39,251 nt of DNA from Spirochaetaceae bacterium (GTDB lineage: Bacteria > Spirochaetota > Spirochaetia > DSM-27196 > SLAA01), in the NCBI GenBank assembly GCA_007695055.1, contig REEM01000058.1:1-39251 (forward strand). Reading direction: 5' to 3'. Positions 15,962 to 24,077 of the stretch are shown here, piece by piece. Under the pieces are notes generated by a model that searched no databases, was not told where the DNA came from, and saw only the letters and a list, made by a program, of their open reading frames with translations. The translations under genes were made by a program, and so were the position numbers. The stretch's first letter is position 1. Each line of letters starts with the position of its first letter.

Positions 15962-17122
15962 TTATTCCAAACGTTGGAGTAGTTCTTCAAACTCACGTAG
16001 TTCAGACTCGTGAAACTCACCTGGTTCACTGAGGCGCCGGTCAATCTCGGCGAGGATTTCATCAACAAGCTCAAGGCGGCGCTGGAGACTTTGCGGTTCA
16101 TCAAGCTCTGCGTCTTCGTAAGCGGAAACGCTTTGCTCAAGCGCAAGAATTGTTTCAGCCCGAGCATCTTCAAGAGCCGGTTCCTCCGTTGGTTCAACTC
16201 GTCGTTGTAACAATAACTCGCTGGGTGTTGCCTCAAGTAGTATGGAAATATGGTGTTCTGCACCGGGTTCTATGTTCATTTCCGGAAAGAAGAGGACAAG
16301 AGCCGAGTCGTTCCGGGAGTAAGGAGGATAAGAAAACCCACGGCCCGTTACTGGAGTATAGTCCCAACCTGACTCAATGATACGACGCCAGTTGGCAACA
16401 AGAACCTTTTCAGGTGGGGTGATTATTGAGGTTCCGGCGGCCTCGGTGGTAAACGGGATACGGAGGCCCAATGCAGCTGGTTCGGCCGAATCACGGGTTG
16501 TGCGCACCGCTTGGAAGCGGCTCGGTTCAAAGCCAATTTCACGGGTTGCTATCTGCTGGGTTCCATCGCTCTGTTCCATGACTGCGTGTATCCCCATGCT
16601 TTCTCCCAGATGGGTGTCCAAGACATAGCGTACGGCAATGCTACGTGCCCGGGTAGAGGCATTGCGAATTTCAAATCGTATCTCAAAAGCATCTGCTGCA
16701 ATGCGTCGACCTGGCCGCGGTATGAAAACTTGCCGTATTTCTAGATTACGGGAAGTGAACATAAATGCTGGATACCCGTCTTCGGTTTCTACAAGTGTAG
16801 GCCTAAAATCACGATCTCGTGCTGGCAGATAGACTCGGCCATCTTCAAGCAGCGAGAAAAAGCTCGTGGTTGGATCATCTGTGTACAGTAATGGAATGGA
16901 GCGCTGGTTGTCGTGGCTTTGTAGTGCGGAGGGTCTGTCTTCAGAGTTTGGTTGTGCCCTCAGATAGAGTCGAAAGGAGCTGCTTGACGGTAGTAGTTCA
17001 ATTCGTAGTGAACCCGCTGTTTGTTCTATGGCCGGTAAGGCTGCAGGTAGGAGTACCACAAGCGCAAGTATACAGACCATGAACAACCGCATGCGGGAAG
17101 GCTGGCCGCTTATGAGGTTCAC
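15962..17122 (-). CDS. Exported protein of unknown function
   Basis: The product has 386 residues from a GTG at 17122, preceded by GAGGAGG at seven bases. An ATG at 17092 (MRLFMVC) is the alternative. A signal peptide is clear (FMVCILALVVLLPAALPAIE, cleavage near residue 32). The mature protein is mainly beta-like and polar up to about residue 310 (repeated strands such as FEIRFEIRNASTRARSIAVRYVL), then turns into acidic helices that may form a coiled coil (RLELVDEILAEIDRRL). It is preceded by the periplasmic TPR gene with two bases between stop and start. I recognise no enzyme motif. A periplasmic binding or scaffold role is a guess. Confidence 0.75.
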   Translation of the reverse strand: MNLISGQPSRMRLFMVCILALVVLLPAALPAIEQTAGSLRIELLPSSSSFRLYLRAQPNSEDRPSALQSHDNQRSIPLLYTDDPTTSFFSLLEDGRVYLPARDRDFRPTLVETEDGYPAFMFTSRNLEIRQVFIPRPGRRIAADAFEIRFEIRNASTRARSIAVRYVLDTHLGESMGIHAVMEQSDGTQQIATREIGFEPSRFQAVRTTRDSAEPAALGLRIPFTTEAAGTSIITPPEKVLVANWRRIIESGWDYTPVTGRGFSYPPYSRNDSALVLFFPEMNIEPGAEHHISILLEATPSELLLQRRVEPTEEPALEDARAETILALEQSVSAYEDAELDEPQSLQRRLELVDEILAEIDRRLSEPGEFHESELREFEELLQRLE

Positions 17123-17124
17123 TC

Positions 17125-18030
17125 TTAGCCCTCCTCAAGTTCTTGGATAAGTTGTTCGAGGTACTGTTCCTTCATCTCCAACGCCCGTTCCTTAATGCTA
17201 ATGGCTCGAAGACGACCTCTTTCAGCCTCACTCGGTTGCGCACCATCTCGAAGCTGAGCTTCCAGCAGCCGCACTTCTTCCAATAGGTCGTCAAGTTGTT
17301 GGCGGTGTTCGGCTTCAACAGCGGCATGGTCAAGACTGCGGTATCTTTGTAAAGCCAGCTCGTAGGCCTGCTCGCGTGCTGAGAACTCATTGCGCGCTCG
17401 AAGGAGTTCGGTGTGACTCCATTGCAGAAGTTCGGCCATTCGGTGTTCACGACGCATGGCCGCAGTTACATCTAAGCGATTCCGGGCCGCCTCGGCGCGG
17501 AAGCTACTTGGATAGTACGTTATTACTGCACGATAGAGTCGTTCGGCTTCATCAAGTCGTCCAAGTTGTACGAGGGCCTCTCCTGTCCAGAATAAGGCGT
17601 TGGCTTGGAACTGGGAGCGAGGAAAGGTTTCGTTAAAGAGCTGAAACTGCCGGATGGATTCTTGATAATCACCCTGAAGATACAGCAGCCTGCCCTTTTG
17701 ATAGACAGCCTCTTCATGATACACGTGTTCAGGAAACTCACTGAGGTAAGTCTCAAGGTTGGACTCAGCCTCTGAAAGACGGCCTTCATTCATGGCGGCG
17801 CGTGAAATCCAGTAGCGGGCGTCCGGAGCTAAGGGCGAGTCGGCATGGTCAAGGAGGATGCTTCGTAGACGAAGGATAGCCTCGTCGTTTTCACCCGCTG
17901 CGTAGGCCCGCAAACCGGCGTTCAGTGCCGCCCGATCAGGGTCGGCGGCGGGCAGAAGAACGGTTACAGCGGCCAGCAATAGAGTAGCCGAGACGAGAAA
18001 ACGAAAGACCTGTAATTGCCGTGTTCGCAT
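17125..18030 (-). CDS. Periplasmic TPR protein (CpoB/YbgF-like arrangement)
   Basis: The product has 301 residues from the ATG at 18030, which has AGAGGT upstream. A longer reading overlaps rpe and is less likely. A signal peptide runs to about LLPAADP (residue 30). At least four TPR-type units follow (GLRAYAAGENDEAILRLRSIL, AAMNEGRLSEAESNLETYL, GRLLYLQGDYQESIRQFQL, ALVQLGRLDEAERLYRAVI). The last 110 residues are charged coiled coil. Outer-membrane lipoprotein BamD and CpoB/YbgF share the same repeat style, but here the coiled coil is at the C-terminus and no lipobox is present, so it is neither in the strict sense. Confidence 0.78.
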   Translation of the reverse strand: MRTRQLQVFRFLVSATLLLAAVTVLLPAADPDRAALNAGLRAYAAGENDEAILRLRSILLDHADSPLAPDARYWISRAAMNEGRLSEAESNLETYLSEFPEHVYHEEAVYQKGRLLYLQGDYQESIRQFQLFNETFPRSQFQANALFWTGEALVQLGRLDEAERLYRAVITYYPSSFRAEAARNRLDVTAAMRREHRMAELLQWSHTELLRARNEFSAREQAYELALQRYRSLDHAAVEAEHRQQLDDLLEEVRLLEAQLRDGAQPSEAERGRLRAISIKERALEMKEQYLEQLIQELEEG

Positions 18031-18073
18031 CAATATACTACCTCTTTTCAAGTGTCGACCTCCACAGGGAATT

Positions 18074-18751
18074 CTACACCGTTTTTTGAGTGGTACCACG
18101 AAGCAGCCCTACCTCGGCACAGGGATCTGGCGCGTTAAAGAAGGCTGAACCACACACAAGAATATCTGCACCGGCAGCACGAACTGCGGCTGCGTTCTGG
18201 GAATTGATACCGCCGTCGACCGAAATGAGGGTTGCAGTTCCCTTCTGAGATCGGAGTTCCTTGAGGCGTCGGATCTTGTCTAAGCAAAGTGGAATGAGTG
18301 TCTGCCCGCCGAAACCAGGGTTAACACTCATGACCAGCGCCATGTCAAGTTCTGGCATCATCTCTTCAAGTGCTGATACTGGCGTTGAAGGGACAATAGC
18401 AAGGCCTGCACCGATACCGGCGTTCCGTATGAGCATGAGCGCCCTGTGAGCATGAACTGTCGCTTCTACATGCAGCGTAATAAAGGCTGCCCCGGCATCT
18501 ACGAAATCTTGTATGTGTTGTTCGGGGTTCACAATCATGAGATGGACATCTATCGGCAGTTTCGTAACAGCAGCGACATCCTCGACCATCTTCTTACCAA
18601 ATGTGATGTTAGGAACAAAACTACCGTCCATGATATCTAGATGAATCCAGTCGGCACCTGAGTCTTGTATCGTCTGAACTGCTTCACCGACTCGGCAGAA
18701 GTTAGCCGCAAGCAGTGACGGAGCAATAATAGTGTGTGATCGAGTGCTCAT
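18074..18751 (-). CDS. rpe: Ribulose-phosphate 3-epimerase
   Basis: The enzyme interconverts ribulose 5-phosphate and xylulose 5-phosphate in the pentose phosphate pathway. The product has 225 residues from the ATG at 18751 (MSTRSHTIIAPSLLAANF), which has GGAG seven bases upstream. The TIM-barrel motifs are all present: DWIHLDIMDGSFVPNITFG, the IDVHLMIVNPE strand with metal-binding residues, VMSVNPGFGGQ and ISVDGGI. It heads a minus-strand operon of envelope proteins ending in dtd. Together with prs nearby it concerns pentose phosphates, but the two are in separate transcripts. Confidence 0.97.
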   Translation of the reverse strand: MSTRSHTIIAPSLLAANFCRVGEAVQTIQDSGADWIHLDIMDGSFVPNITFGKKMVEDVAAVTKLPIDVHLMIVNPEQHIQDFVDAGAAFITLHVEATVHAHRALMLIRNAGIGAGLAIVPSTPVSALEEMMPELDMALVMSVNPGFGGQTLIPLCLDKIRRLKELRSQKGTATLISVDGGINSQNAAAVRAAGADILVCGSAFFNAPDPCAEVGLLRGTTQKTV

Positions 18752-18781
18752 TTTTGTCTCCGAGTCTAATGTCGTTCCTTT

Positions 18782-18811
18782 ATGATACACGATAAGCACC
18801 GTTGTTGGCAA
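18782..18811 (-). promoter_or_regulatory. rpe promoter
   Basis: On the minus strand TTGCCA (18806-18811) and TATCAT (18782-18787) are 18 bases apart. The predicted start near 18775 leaves a short leader of about 24 bases that contains the GGAG site. Confidence 0.6.
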
Positions 18812-18853
18812 AGGTGGCAATGTCAGGGGTAGCGCATAAAAACAGACCGACGA

Positions 18854-18883
18854 TTGAACAACAGGGTCGGAGAATGCTATAGT
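18854..18883 (+). promoter_or_regulatory. Promoter of the TPR-greA operon
   Basis: TTGAAC (18854-18859), an 18-base spacer and TATAGT (18878-18883) lie on the plus strand. The predicted start is near 18890, only about eight bases before the ATG at 18898. No Shine-Dalgarno is present, so translation would start on an almost leaderless mRNA. Confidence 0.55.
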
Positions 18884-18897
18884 ACTCATGCACATGT

Positions 18898-19860
18898 ATG
18901 CATTCCACTGTGAACAAAGACACCGCCGTGAAAGATGACGAACTCTCACGACTACTGCGCGACGCCTATTCCCACATTCGTGATCACCGTCTTGATGAAG
19001 CCGCAACAGCTCTCGAGCGCGCGCTTGAGGTGGATTTCGAGCATCCTGATGTACTCAGTTCGCTGAAATACGTGAACTTCTGGCGAGACCGGGCGGGAAC
19101 GGTGGCTCGACTGGCGAACGGCTTTGAGCAGGGTGAGTATCTCCTTGCACAATGGCGACTTTTTGAGGGATTTGTCGAGCGGATCGGCGCTGGTTGCGAG
19201 GAATGTCTCTATGCGGTACGCACTCACGTGTATGACCGGGCTTTACAGTTCTACCAGTCGGTGAACGATGGTGGCACCGTTGGTGACCCAGAGCTTTTGT
19301 TGCGCATTGGACGGTGTTACAAGGGCAAGGGAGATTACGACACAGCCCTGAGCTATCTGAATAAAGCCTATGGACAAAAAAAAGACGATCCTGAAGTGCT
19401 GGCCGAGCTCGCCGATTGCTACGCCTTTGTCAACGATGTGCAACGAGCGAAGGTCTTCTTCCGTGAGGCTTTTTTTATCGGGGCTAGCCGTATCGATATA
19501 GAGGTTCTCGAGAGCGAACTCATCCAGCGCCTAGTTACAAAGGTCCGCGAAATGGGCTATAATGAGCAAGAGTTGCTTGAATGGATACCGGTCTATGGGT
19601 GGTTGTACGGGGTTTTTACAGTTAGACGAGAGTTGCGTTCAATTGAATACGGCAAGTTAAAGCAGTCGATTTACGCACTGGAGCGGGATTATAGCGACAA
19701 GAGAGCCAGTGAGTCACTGCTCATTCCGCGCTTGGTAAATCGATATTTCTGGTTAATCGATCACTACATTTCCAGCGGTGAAGATCGGAGTCGTATTGAG
19801 GAAGTGCTGCTGAAACTACGAAGTATCTGCCCCAAAATCTATGAGCAATACCGAAATTAA
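18898..19860 (+). CDS. TPR protein upstream of the large GreA
   Basis: The product has 320 residues without signal peptide or membrane helix, so it is probably cytoplasmic. TPR units are visible at about 15-45 (LRDAYSHIRDHRLDEAATALERAL) and 135-205 (LLRIGRCYKGKGDYDTALSYLNKAY, LAELADCYAFVNDVQRAKVFFREAF). The rest is helical and resembles the solenoid part of the following GreA. The ATG has no ribosome binding site. GTG codons at 18910 and 18928 are alternative starts. It directly precedes the giant GreA gene and ends in the base before that gene's leader, so the two products are probably partners in transcription. Confidence 0.75.
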   Translation: MHSTVNKDTAVKDDELSRLLRDAYSHIRDHRLDEAATALERALEVDFEHPDVLSSLKYVNFWRDRAGTVARLANGFEQGEYLLAQWRLFEGFVERIGAGCEECLYAVRTHVYDRALQFYQSVNDGGTVGDPELLLRIGRCYKGKGDYDTALSYLNKAYGQKKDDPEVLAELADCYAFVNDVQRAKVFFREAFFIGASRIDIEVLESELIQRLVTKVREMGYNEQELLEWIPVYGWLYGVFTVRRELRSIEYGKLKQSIYALERDYSDKRASESLLIPRLVNRYFWLIDHYISSGEDRSRIEEVLLKLRSICPKIYEQYRN

Positions 19861-19878
19861 GTGAGGAGCGACGACGAG

Positions 19879-22587
19879 ATGTCAGAGCAAACAGTCACCG
19901 ACATAAGCGAACTATTAAATCAGGAAAAATGGACACGGGCGACCTTAAACAACTACACCGTGCAGAACTTCAAGGAACTTGACGACACCCTTCAGGCTGT
20001 GTTTGAGAGCGAGAAAGAGGACGATGTACTTGCAGAGGCCGAGGAACACCTCCGTCATACCAAGAACAGCATTATTGCTCTGTATCTTTCCGGAGTAATT
20101 AGCGTTAGACGTCAGACGGTTGACGACGCTAACCTGATTGCGCTCACTGAGATTTTTGGCGACAACCATAAATGGAACATCGTTGAGTATCTCTGTGAAC
20201 GCATTCTCGAGCATGGTGAAAACCGTGATGCGCTACGCAAGCTCGCCATGTGCTACAGCAACGAGAACCAGCCGGAGAAGATGTATGAGGTGTGGGAGCG
20301 GCTGATTCGTGTAGACTTTGAAGAAGCGGATATTGTACGACAGCTTGCCGAGAAGAAAGAGGCTGACGGTGATACAACCGAGGCAGTCGAGTACTACAAA
20401 AAAGCTCTTCACCGCTACATCAGCAAGAAGCTCTTCAACAACATACGTGAGGTCTGGCATCGGCTTATTCAATATGCGCCGGAGCAAACTGAGTTCTTCT
20501 ATCATGCGGAGAACAAAATTGCGAAGGTTATTAGTCCTGAACGGGCATCCCAACTGCTTGAAGAGCTGTATCCACACTTCCGCAAAGAGGCTGAGTGGGA
20601 TATAGCCATAGAGATTCTCAAGCGAATTCTCCATCATGATCCGCGCAGTCCCATGGCTCGAAAAGAGATAATCGAGTGCTACCGCGAAAAGTATGCGGAT
20701 CACAGTCATCTTGAAGAATACATCAAGCTTTCCAACCTGACCCAGAGTTGGCGGAACATTCACGACGCGATAGCGGACTTTGAGAAACACATCTCGTTTG
20801 ACGCTGGCAACTTTGTGTTCCACCGTGCGTGGGGTGTCGGGATCATCCGTGGAATCGAGTCTGCAGGTCTGCTCATTGATTTTGCTCGTAAACGTCAACA
20901 TCGTATGACTCTAAAAATGGCGGTGAGTTCACTGGAAATTCTGGACCGCGACCATCTCTGGGTGCTTCGGAGCATCTGGAAGAAAGAGAAGCTCCACAAG
21001 AAGGTAAAAACCGACATTGAATGGGCACTCAAGACGGTGATAAAGAGCTGTGGGAACGCAGCTGACATCAAGCGCATTAAGGCCGAGCTGGTTCCAGCCG
21101 TTCTTTCGCAGAACGAGTGGTCTTCGTGGAGCGCGAAAGCTCGCCAAGTCCTGAAGACCAACAAAGATTTCGGAACTCTCACCGACAAGCTGGATCATTA
21201 CGTGGTCAGAGATCAGCCAATTAGCTTCGAGGAAAAAGTCTATAACCGGTTTAAGGCCGAACGTGACTTTTTTGATCGCGTGAAAACCATTAGCGAGTTC
21301 CTCGCCTACATCGACAATGAAGAACTATCTGGTAACGACTCGGACTTCTTCCGCGATATGTTTGATTACTTCGTGAGTTATCTCAAGGGCTCGTCTGGAG
21401 TTAATGAGTATGTGATTTGCAGCAACTTACTTGTTCGGCGAATTGTCGCACGTTATCCGTTCATGAACCCCGGTATCGATCTTGATTTCCTTAATCTGTA
21501 TGAGGAAATCGCGGACCTTGAGGAGCTGTTTAAGAATATTAACAGTGCCGACCTTAAGCGTGAGTTCATAAATAATGTGAAGCGTACGGTTAAGGACTGG
21601 CCCGAGATTTATGTGCGGCTCTTTCCCTACTTCCTTTCGCGTGATCTCATTAATGATCTGGAACGTACTGAGCATTTCGATAAACTTGAGTATCTATTCC
21701 ACCGTCTCTACGACAACTACCGTGATCTGCGGGAAGCTTACGTTTGGCTGGTGCGTAACTGTTATGAAGACACGTGGTTCGAGAATCTCTCAATGCCCTT
21801 TGAAAAGGTGCTGATCAGCATGGTGCACCTTCTTGACATTACAGCCCGAGATATCGACAACAAAAAAGAAACGACGCAGAACCGTAAAATTCACCGACAG
21901 ATCCATTCGTTCTTGTTCAAGGATGAAATTCTGCGACGTCACATCAGTACTGCGGACGAGAGCTCCCTTACGCGACTGTTTACTTTGGTAAGCGACGTAA
22001 AGAACCTTGACCCAACTCTGGTACTTAATCTCAAGCAGATTGTTCTGGACCGTTTCCCCGACTTCCGCTTTTACGGCGAGGAGGCGAAACCCAGAACGGC
22101 AGTTGCTCGTGGACTCATTACGACGCAGGCCAGCTACGAGCGGAAACAGAAGCAACTGCACCATATCCATAGTGTTGAGGTGCCTGAGAACTCAAAGGAA
22201 ATTAGTCGTGCGGCCTCCTTAGGTGACCTTAAAGAGAACGCGGAGTACAAGGCGGCAAAAGAGCGTCAAGATTTCCTAAACTCAACTGCAGCACGTCTGC
22301 AGGAAGAGCTTCAGACCGCACAGATTATGCGACCCGACGAGATTGACTCCGGATCAATTGGGTTTGGTACCACAGTTACCCTTGAGAACAAAGGTAGCGG
22401 TGAAACCGAGGTGTTTACCATTCTGGGCCCTTGGGAGTCTGATCCCGATAACGGCGTGATTTCGTACCTATCGCCTCTTGGTTCGGCCTTAGTGAGCCAC
22501 ATCAAGGGTGAGGAACTGAGTTTTGTTATTAATGACCGAGAGTACTCGTACAAAGTGACTGACATCGACCGGGCGACTTTTAGCTAA
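19879..22587 (+). CDS. greA: Transcript cleavage factor GreA with a long N-terminal solenoid
   Basis: GreA restarts backtracked RNA polymerase by stimulating RNA cleavage through a coiled coil inserted in the secondary channel. Only the last 158 residues (about 745-902) are GreA. They hold the coiled coil with tip residues D783 and E786 in SLGDLKENAEY, then the FKBP-like domain. The N-terminal 740 residues are TPR-like helices, with a small beta segment near 308-355 (VFHRAWGVGIIRGIES) resembling a KOW or CarD-type fold. A GreA of this size is known in Borrelia and Treponema. The ATG at 19879 follows AGGAG at ten bases. A GTG at 19861 is the alternative. The stop is two bases from the stop of the convergent HEAT gene. 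Confidence 0.92.
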   Translation: MSEQTVTDISELLNQEKWTRATLNNYTVQNFKELDDTLQAVFESEKEDDVLAEAEEHLRHTKNSIIALYLSGVISVRRQTVDDANLIALTEIFGDNHKWNIVEYLCERILEHGENRDALRKLAMCYSNENQPEKMYEVWERLIRVDFEEADIVRQLAEKKEADGDTTEAVEYYKKALHRYISKKLFNNIREVWHRLIQYAPEQTEFFYHAENKIAKVISPERASQLLEELYPHFRKEAEWDIAIEILKRILHHDPRSPMARKEIIECYREKYADHSHLEEYIKLSNLTQSWRNIHDAIADFEKHISFDAGNFVFHRAWGVGIIRGIESAGLLIDFARKRQHRMTLKMAVSSLEILDRDHLWVLRSIWKKEKLHKKVKTDIEWALKTVIKSCGNAADIKRIKAELVPAVLSQNEWSSWSAKARQVLKTNKDFGTLTDKLDHYVVRDQPISFEEKVYNRFKAERDFFDRVKTISEFLAYIDNEELSGNDSDFFRDMFDYFVSYLKGSSGVNEYVICSNLLVRRIVARYPFMNPGIDLDFLNLYEEIADLEELFKNINSADLKREFINNVKRTVKDWPEIYVRLFPYFLSRDLINDLERTEHFDKLEYLFHRLYDNYRDLREAYVWLVRNCYEDTWFENLSMPFEKVLISMVHLLDITARDIDNKKETTQNRKIHRQIHSFLFKDEILRRHISTADESSLTRLFTLVSDVKNLDPTLVLNLKQIVLDRFPDFRFYGEEAKPRTAVARGLITTQASYERKQKQLHHIHSVEVPENSKEISRAASLGDLKENAEYKAAKERQDFLNSTAARLQEELQTAQIMRPDEIDSGSIGFGTTVTLENKGSGETEVFTILGPWESDPDNGVISYLSPLGSALVSHIKGEELSFVINDREYSYKVTDIDRATFS

Positions 22588-22589
22588 AC

Positions 22590-24077
22590 CTAATGCGCCC
22601 GGTTGACCGGTTCGCGTTTGCTTGAGTTCAAGTTCATGGACTCAAGCGCGGCGCGCGCTGTGCGTCGAAGAGCCTGGTTTGGCGCATCCTCGGCTATTGT
22701 TTCGAGGCGTTCGCGTTGAGATGTGATTCGGTTCCTGCCAACTGCTCTGATACCATACAACTGCATAGTGATGTCTGGGTGGTCAAGAAACGACACATAG
22801 AGCTCGTTTAGCTGGTTGGTGTCTAATGTCGAGAGACTTCGTGCGGTGTGGTCCAGGATCCGGGAGTTGCGTTTATCCCATTCGACTGCGATTACCTTCT
22901 GAATGCTCTCGATAGAACCAGAAAGGTCGTGTTCCACAAGTTGTGTCAGTGCGGCTGATCGCAGTTCAAAAGACAGCGTTTCGGTTTCATAGCGCTCTCG
23001 CAGGAAATCAAAAGCCTCAGTTGATCCAAAACTCGCAAGTGTCTTATAGGCCTCCATACGAACGCGCTGATCAGGGTCTCGCTCAGCGCGATACCGCACG
23101 GCATTAAAGGCTTCGACTGCTTTGGCATTCGCAAGTCCACGCAAGGCAAAGGTACGAACCTGGGAGTTAGAGTCGCGCAATGCTGCGGTTAGCAAGCGCC
23201 GTACATCGTCCTCGCCCGGAAAGTTTGAGAGGGCGTGTACAGCGTATGCGCGCATAGTGGCATCACCACCGCTAAGAGCAGCGCGTATAGCGGGCAGCGC
23301 ACGAGCGTCACCGATCTTTCCAAGTGAATCAGCTGAGTAGTGCCTTAAAATATCCGACTCCGAGGTATCCTCAAGAATTTCCATGAGGGACTCAACTGCG
23401 TTGACGTGGCCCAAAGATCCGAGAGCTAATATCACGGATCCCCGGACTTCGTTATTGGACAAGTCGTCCTCGAGTAGTGCCAGGAGTAGCCGAACTTCAG
23501 GTTCAGATCCAATGGCGCCAGTGACCCGAATAGCCGTTGGTGCCAATCGTGGAAGATTAGATCGCGAGATATCGTCTAGTGCAGCAAACACTCGGTCGGG
23601 GGGATCCTGCATTACAGACTCAGTGTAACGGAGAGCTTCCAATACCAGATCACGCGGTTCGTCGCGAAAGTTTTCCAAGAGTTGTATAACTTCAACCTGT
23701 AAGGCATCATGTTCCATTTCGCGGAAGAAACTCAGTACCTTAGTCCGCAACTCAGTATTGAGTGTGAAACCGAAAACCTCCGCAATCTCTTCATGAAGGC
23801 GATCCTCTCGTTGCGCCTCCAAGGCTGGTAAGAGTTCAATGATCTCGCTGTCAATTCCAAACTCAAGCACCTCTCTGCGCTCATCGAGAAGACTGCGAGC
23901 CTCCTCTACCTGCTCCGTGTCTTCCACGTCGTCGACGGCGTCGTTAGGCGTGGGCTGCGCGGCAGCTTCATTTTCCTGGGCCATAAGGCTGTCAACCGAA
24001 GGACAAAGAAGTGCGAGTGTAAGGAGAACGAGCCTTAGAGTCCTAAAAAGCTGGTGAGGCTGAGTTGCCTGTATCAT
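22590..24077 (-). CDS. Exported HEAT-repeat protein
   Basis: The product has 495 residues with a signal peptide ending near SLMA-QE (about residue 33). An acidic spacer follows and then roughly ten HEAT or PBS-lyase-like repeats from about 130 onwards, seen in units such as EVRGSVILALGSLGHVNAVESL, ILRHYSADSLGKIGDARALPAI and TMRAYAVHALSNFPGEDDVRRLL. Such solenoids serve as protein-binding scaffolds. Nothing here suggests catalysis. It overlaps murJ by 4 bp (ATGA) and is the last gene of the rimP superoperon, so an envelope partner of MurJ or the Lpt proteins is a fair guess. Confidence 0.85.
   Translation of the reverse strand: MIQATQPHQLFRTLRLVLLTLALLCPSVDSLMAQENEAAAQPTPNDAVDDVEDTEQVEEARSLLDERREVLEFGIDSEIIELLPALEAQREDRLHEEIAEVFGFTLNTELRTKVLSFFREMEHDALQVEVIQLLENFRDEPRDLVLEALRYTESVMQDPPDRVFAALDDISRSNLPRLAPTAIRVTGAIGSEPEVRLLLALLEDDLSNNEVRGSVILALGSLGHVNAVESLMEILEDTSESDILRHYSADSLGKIGDARALPAIRAALSGGDATMRAYAVHALSNFPGEDDVRRLLTAALRDSNSQVRTFALRGLANAKAVEAFNAVRYRAERDPDQRVRMEAYKTLASFGSTEAFDFLRERYETETLSFELRSAALTQLVEHDLSGSIESIQKVIAVEWDKRNSRILDHTARSLSTLDTNQLNELYVSFLDHPDITMQLYGIRAVGRNRITSQRERLETIAEDAPNQALRRTARAALESMNLNSSKREPVNRAH

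Noticed and set aside
20233-20901. 222-codon minus-strand ORF opposite greA, with hydrophobic stretches
   Set aside because: Hydrophobicity is expected opposite charged Lys/Glu codons. No start signal and no family features.
22588-22625. Possible hairpin CCGG-TTGA-CCGG after greA as a terminator
   Set aside because: Short stem, no T-tract, and within the coding end of the HEAT gene.
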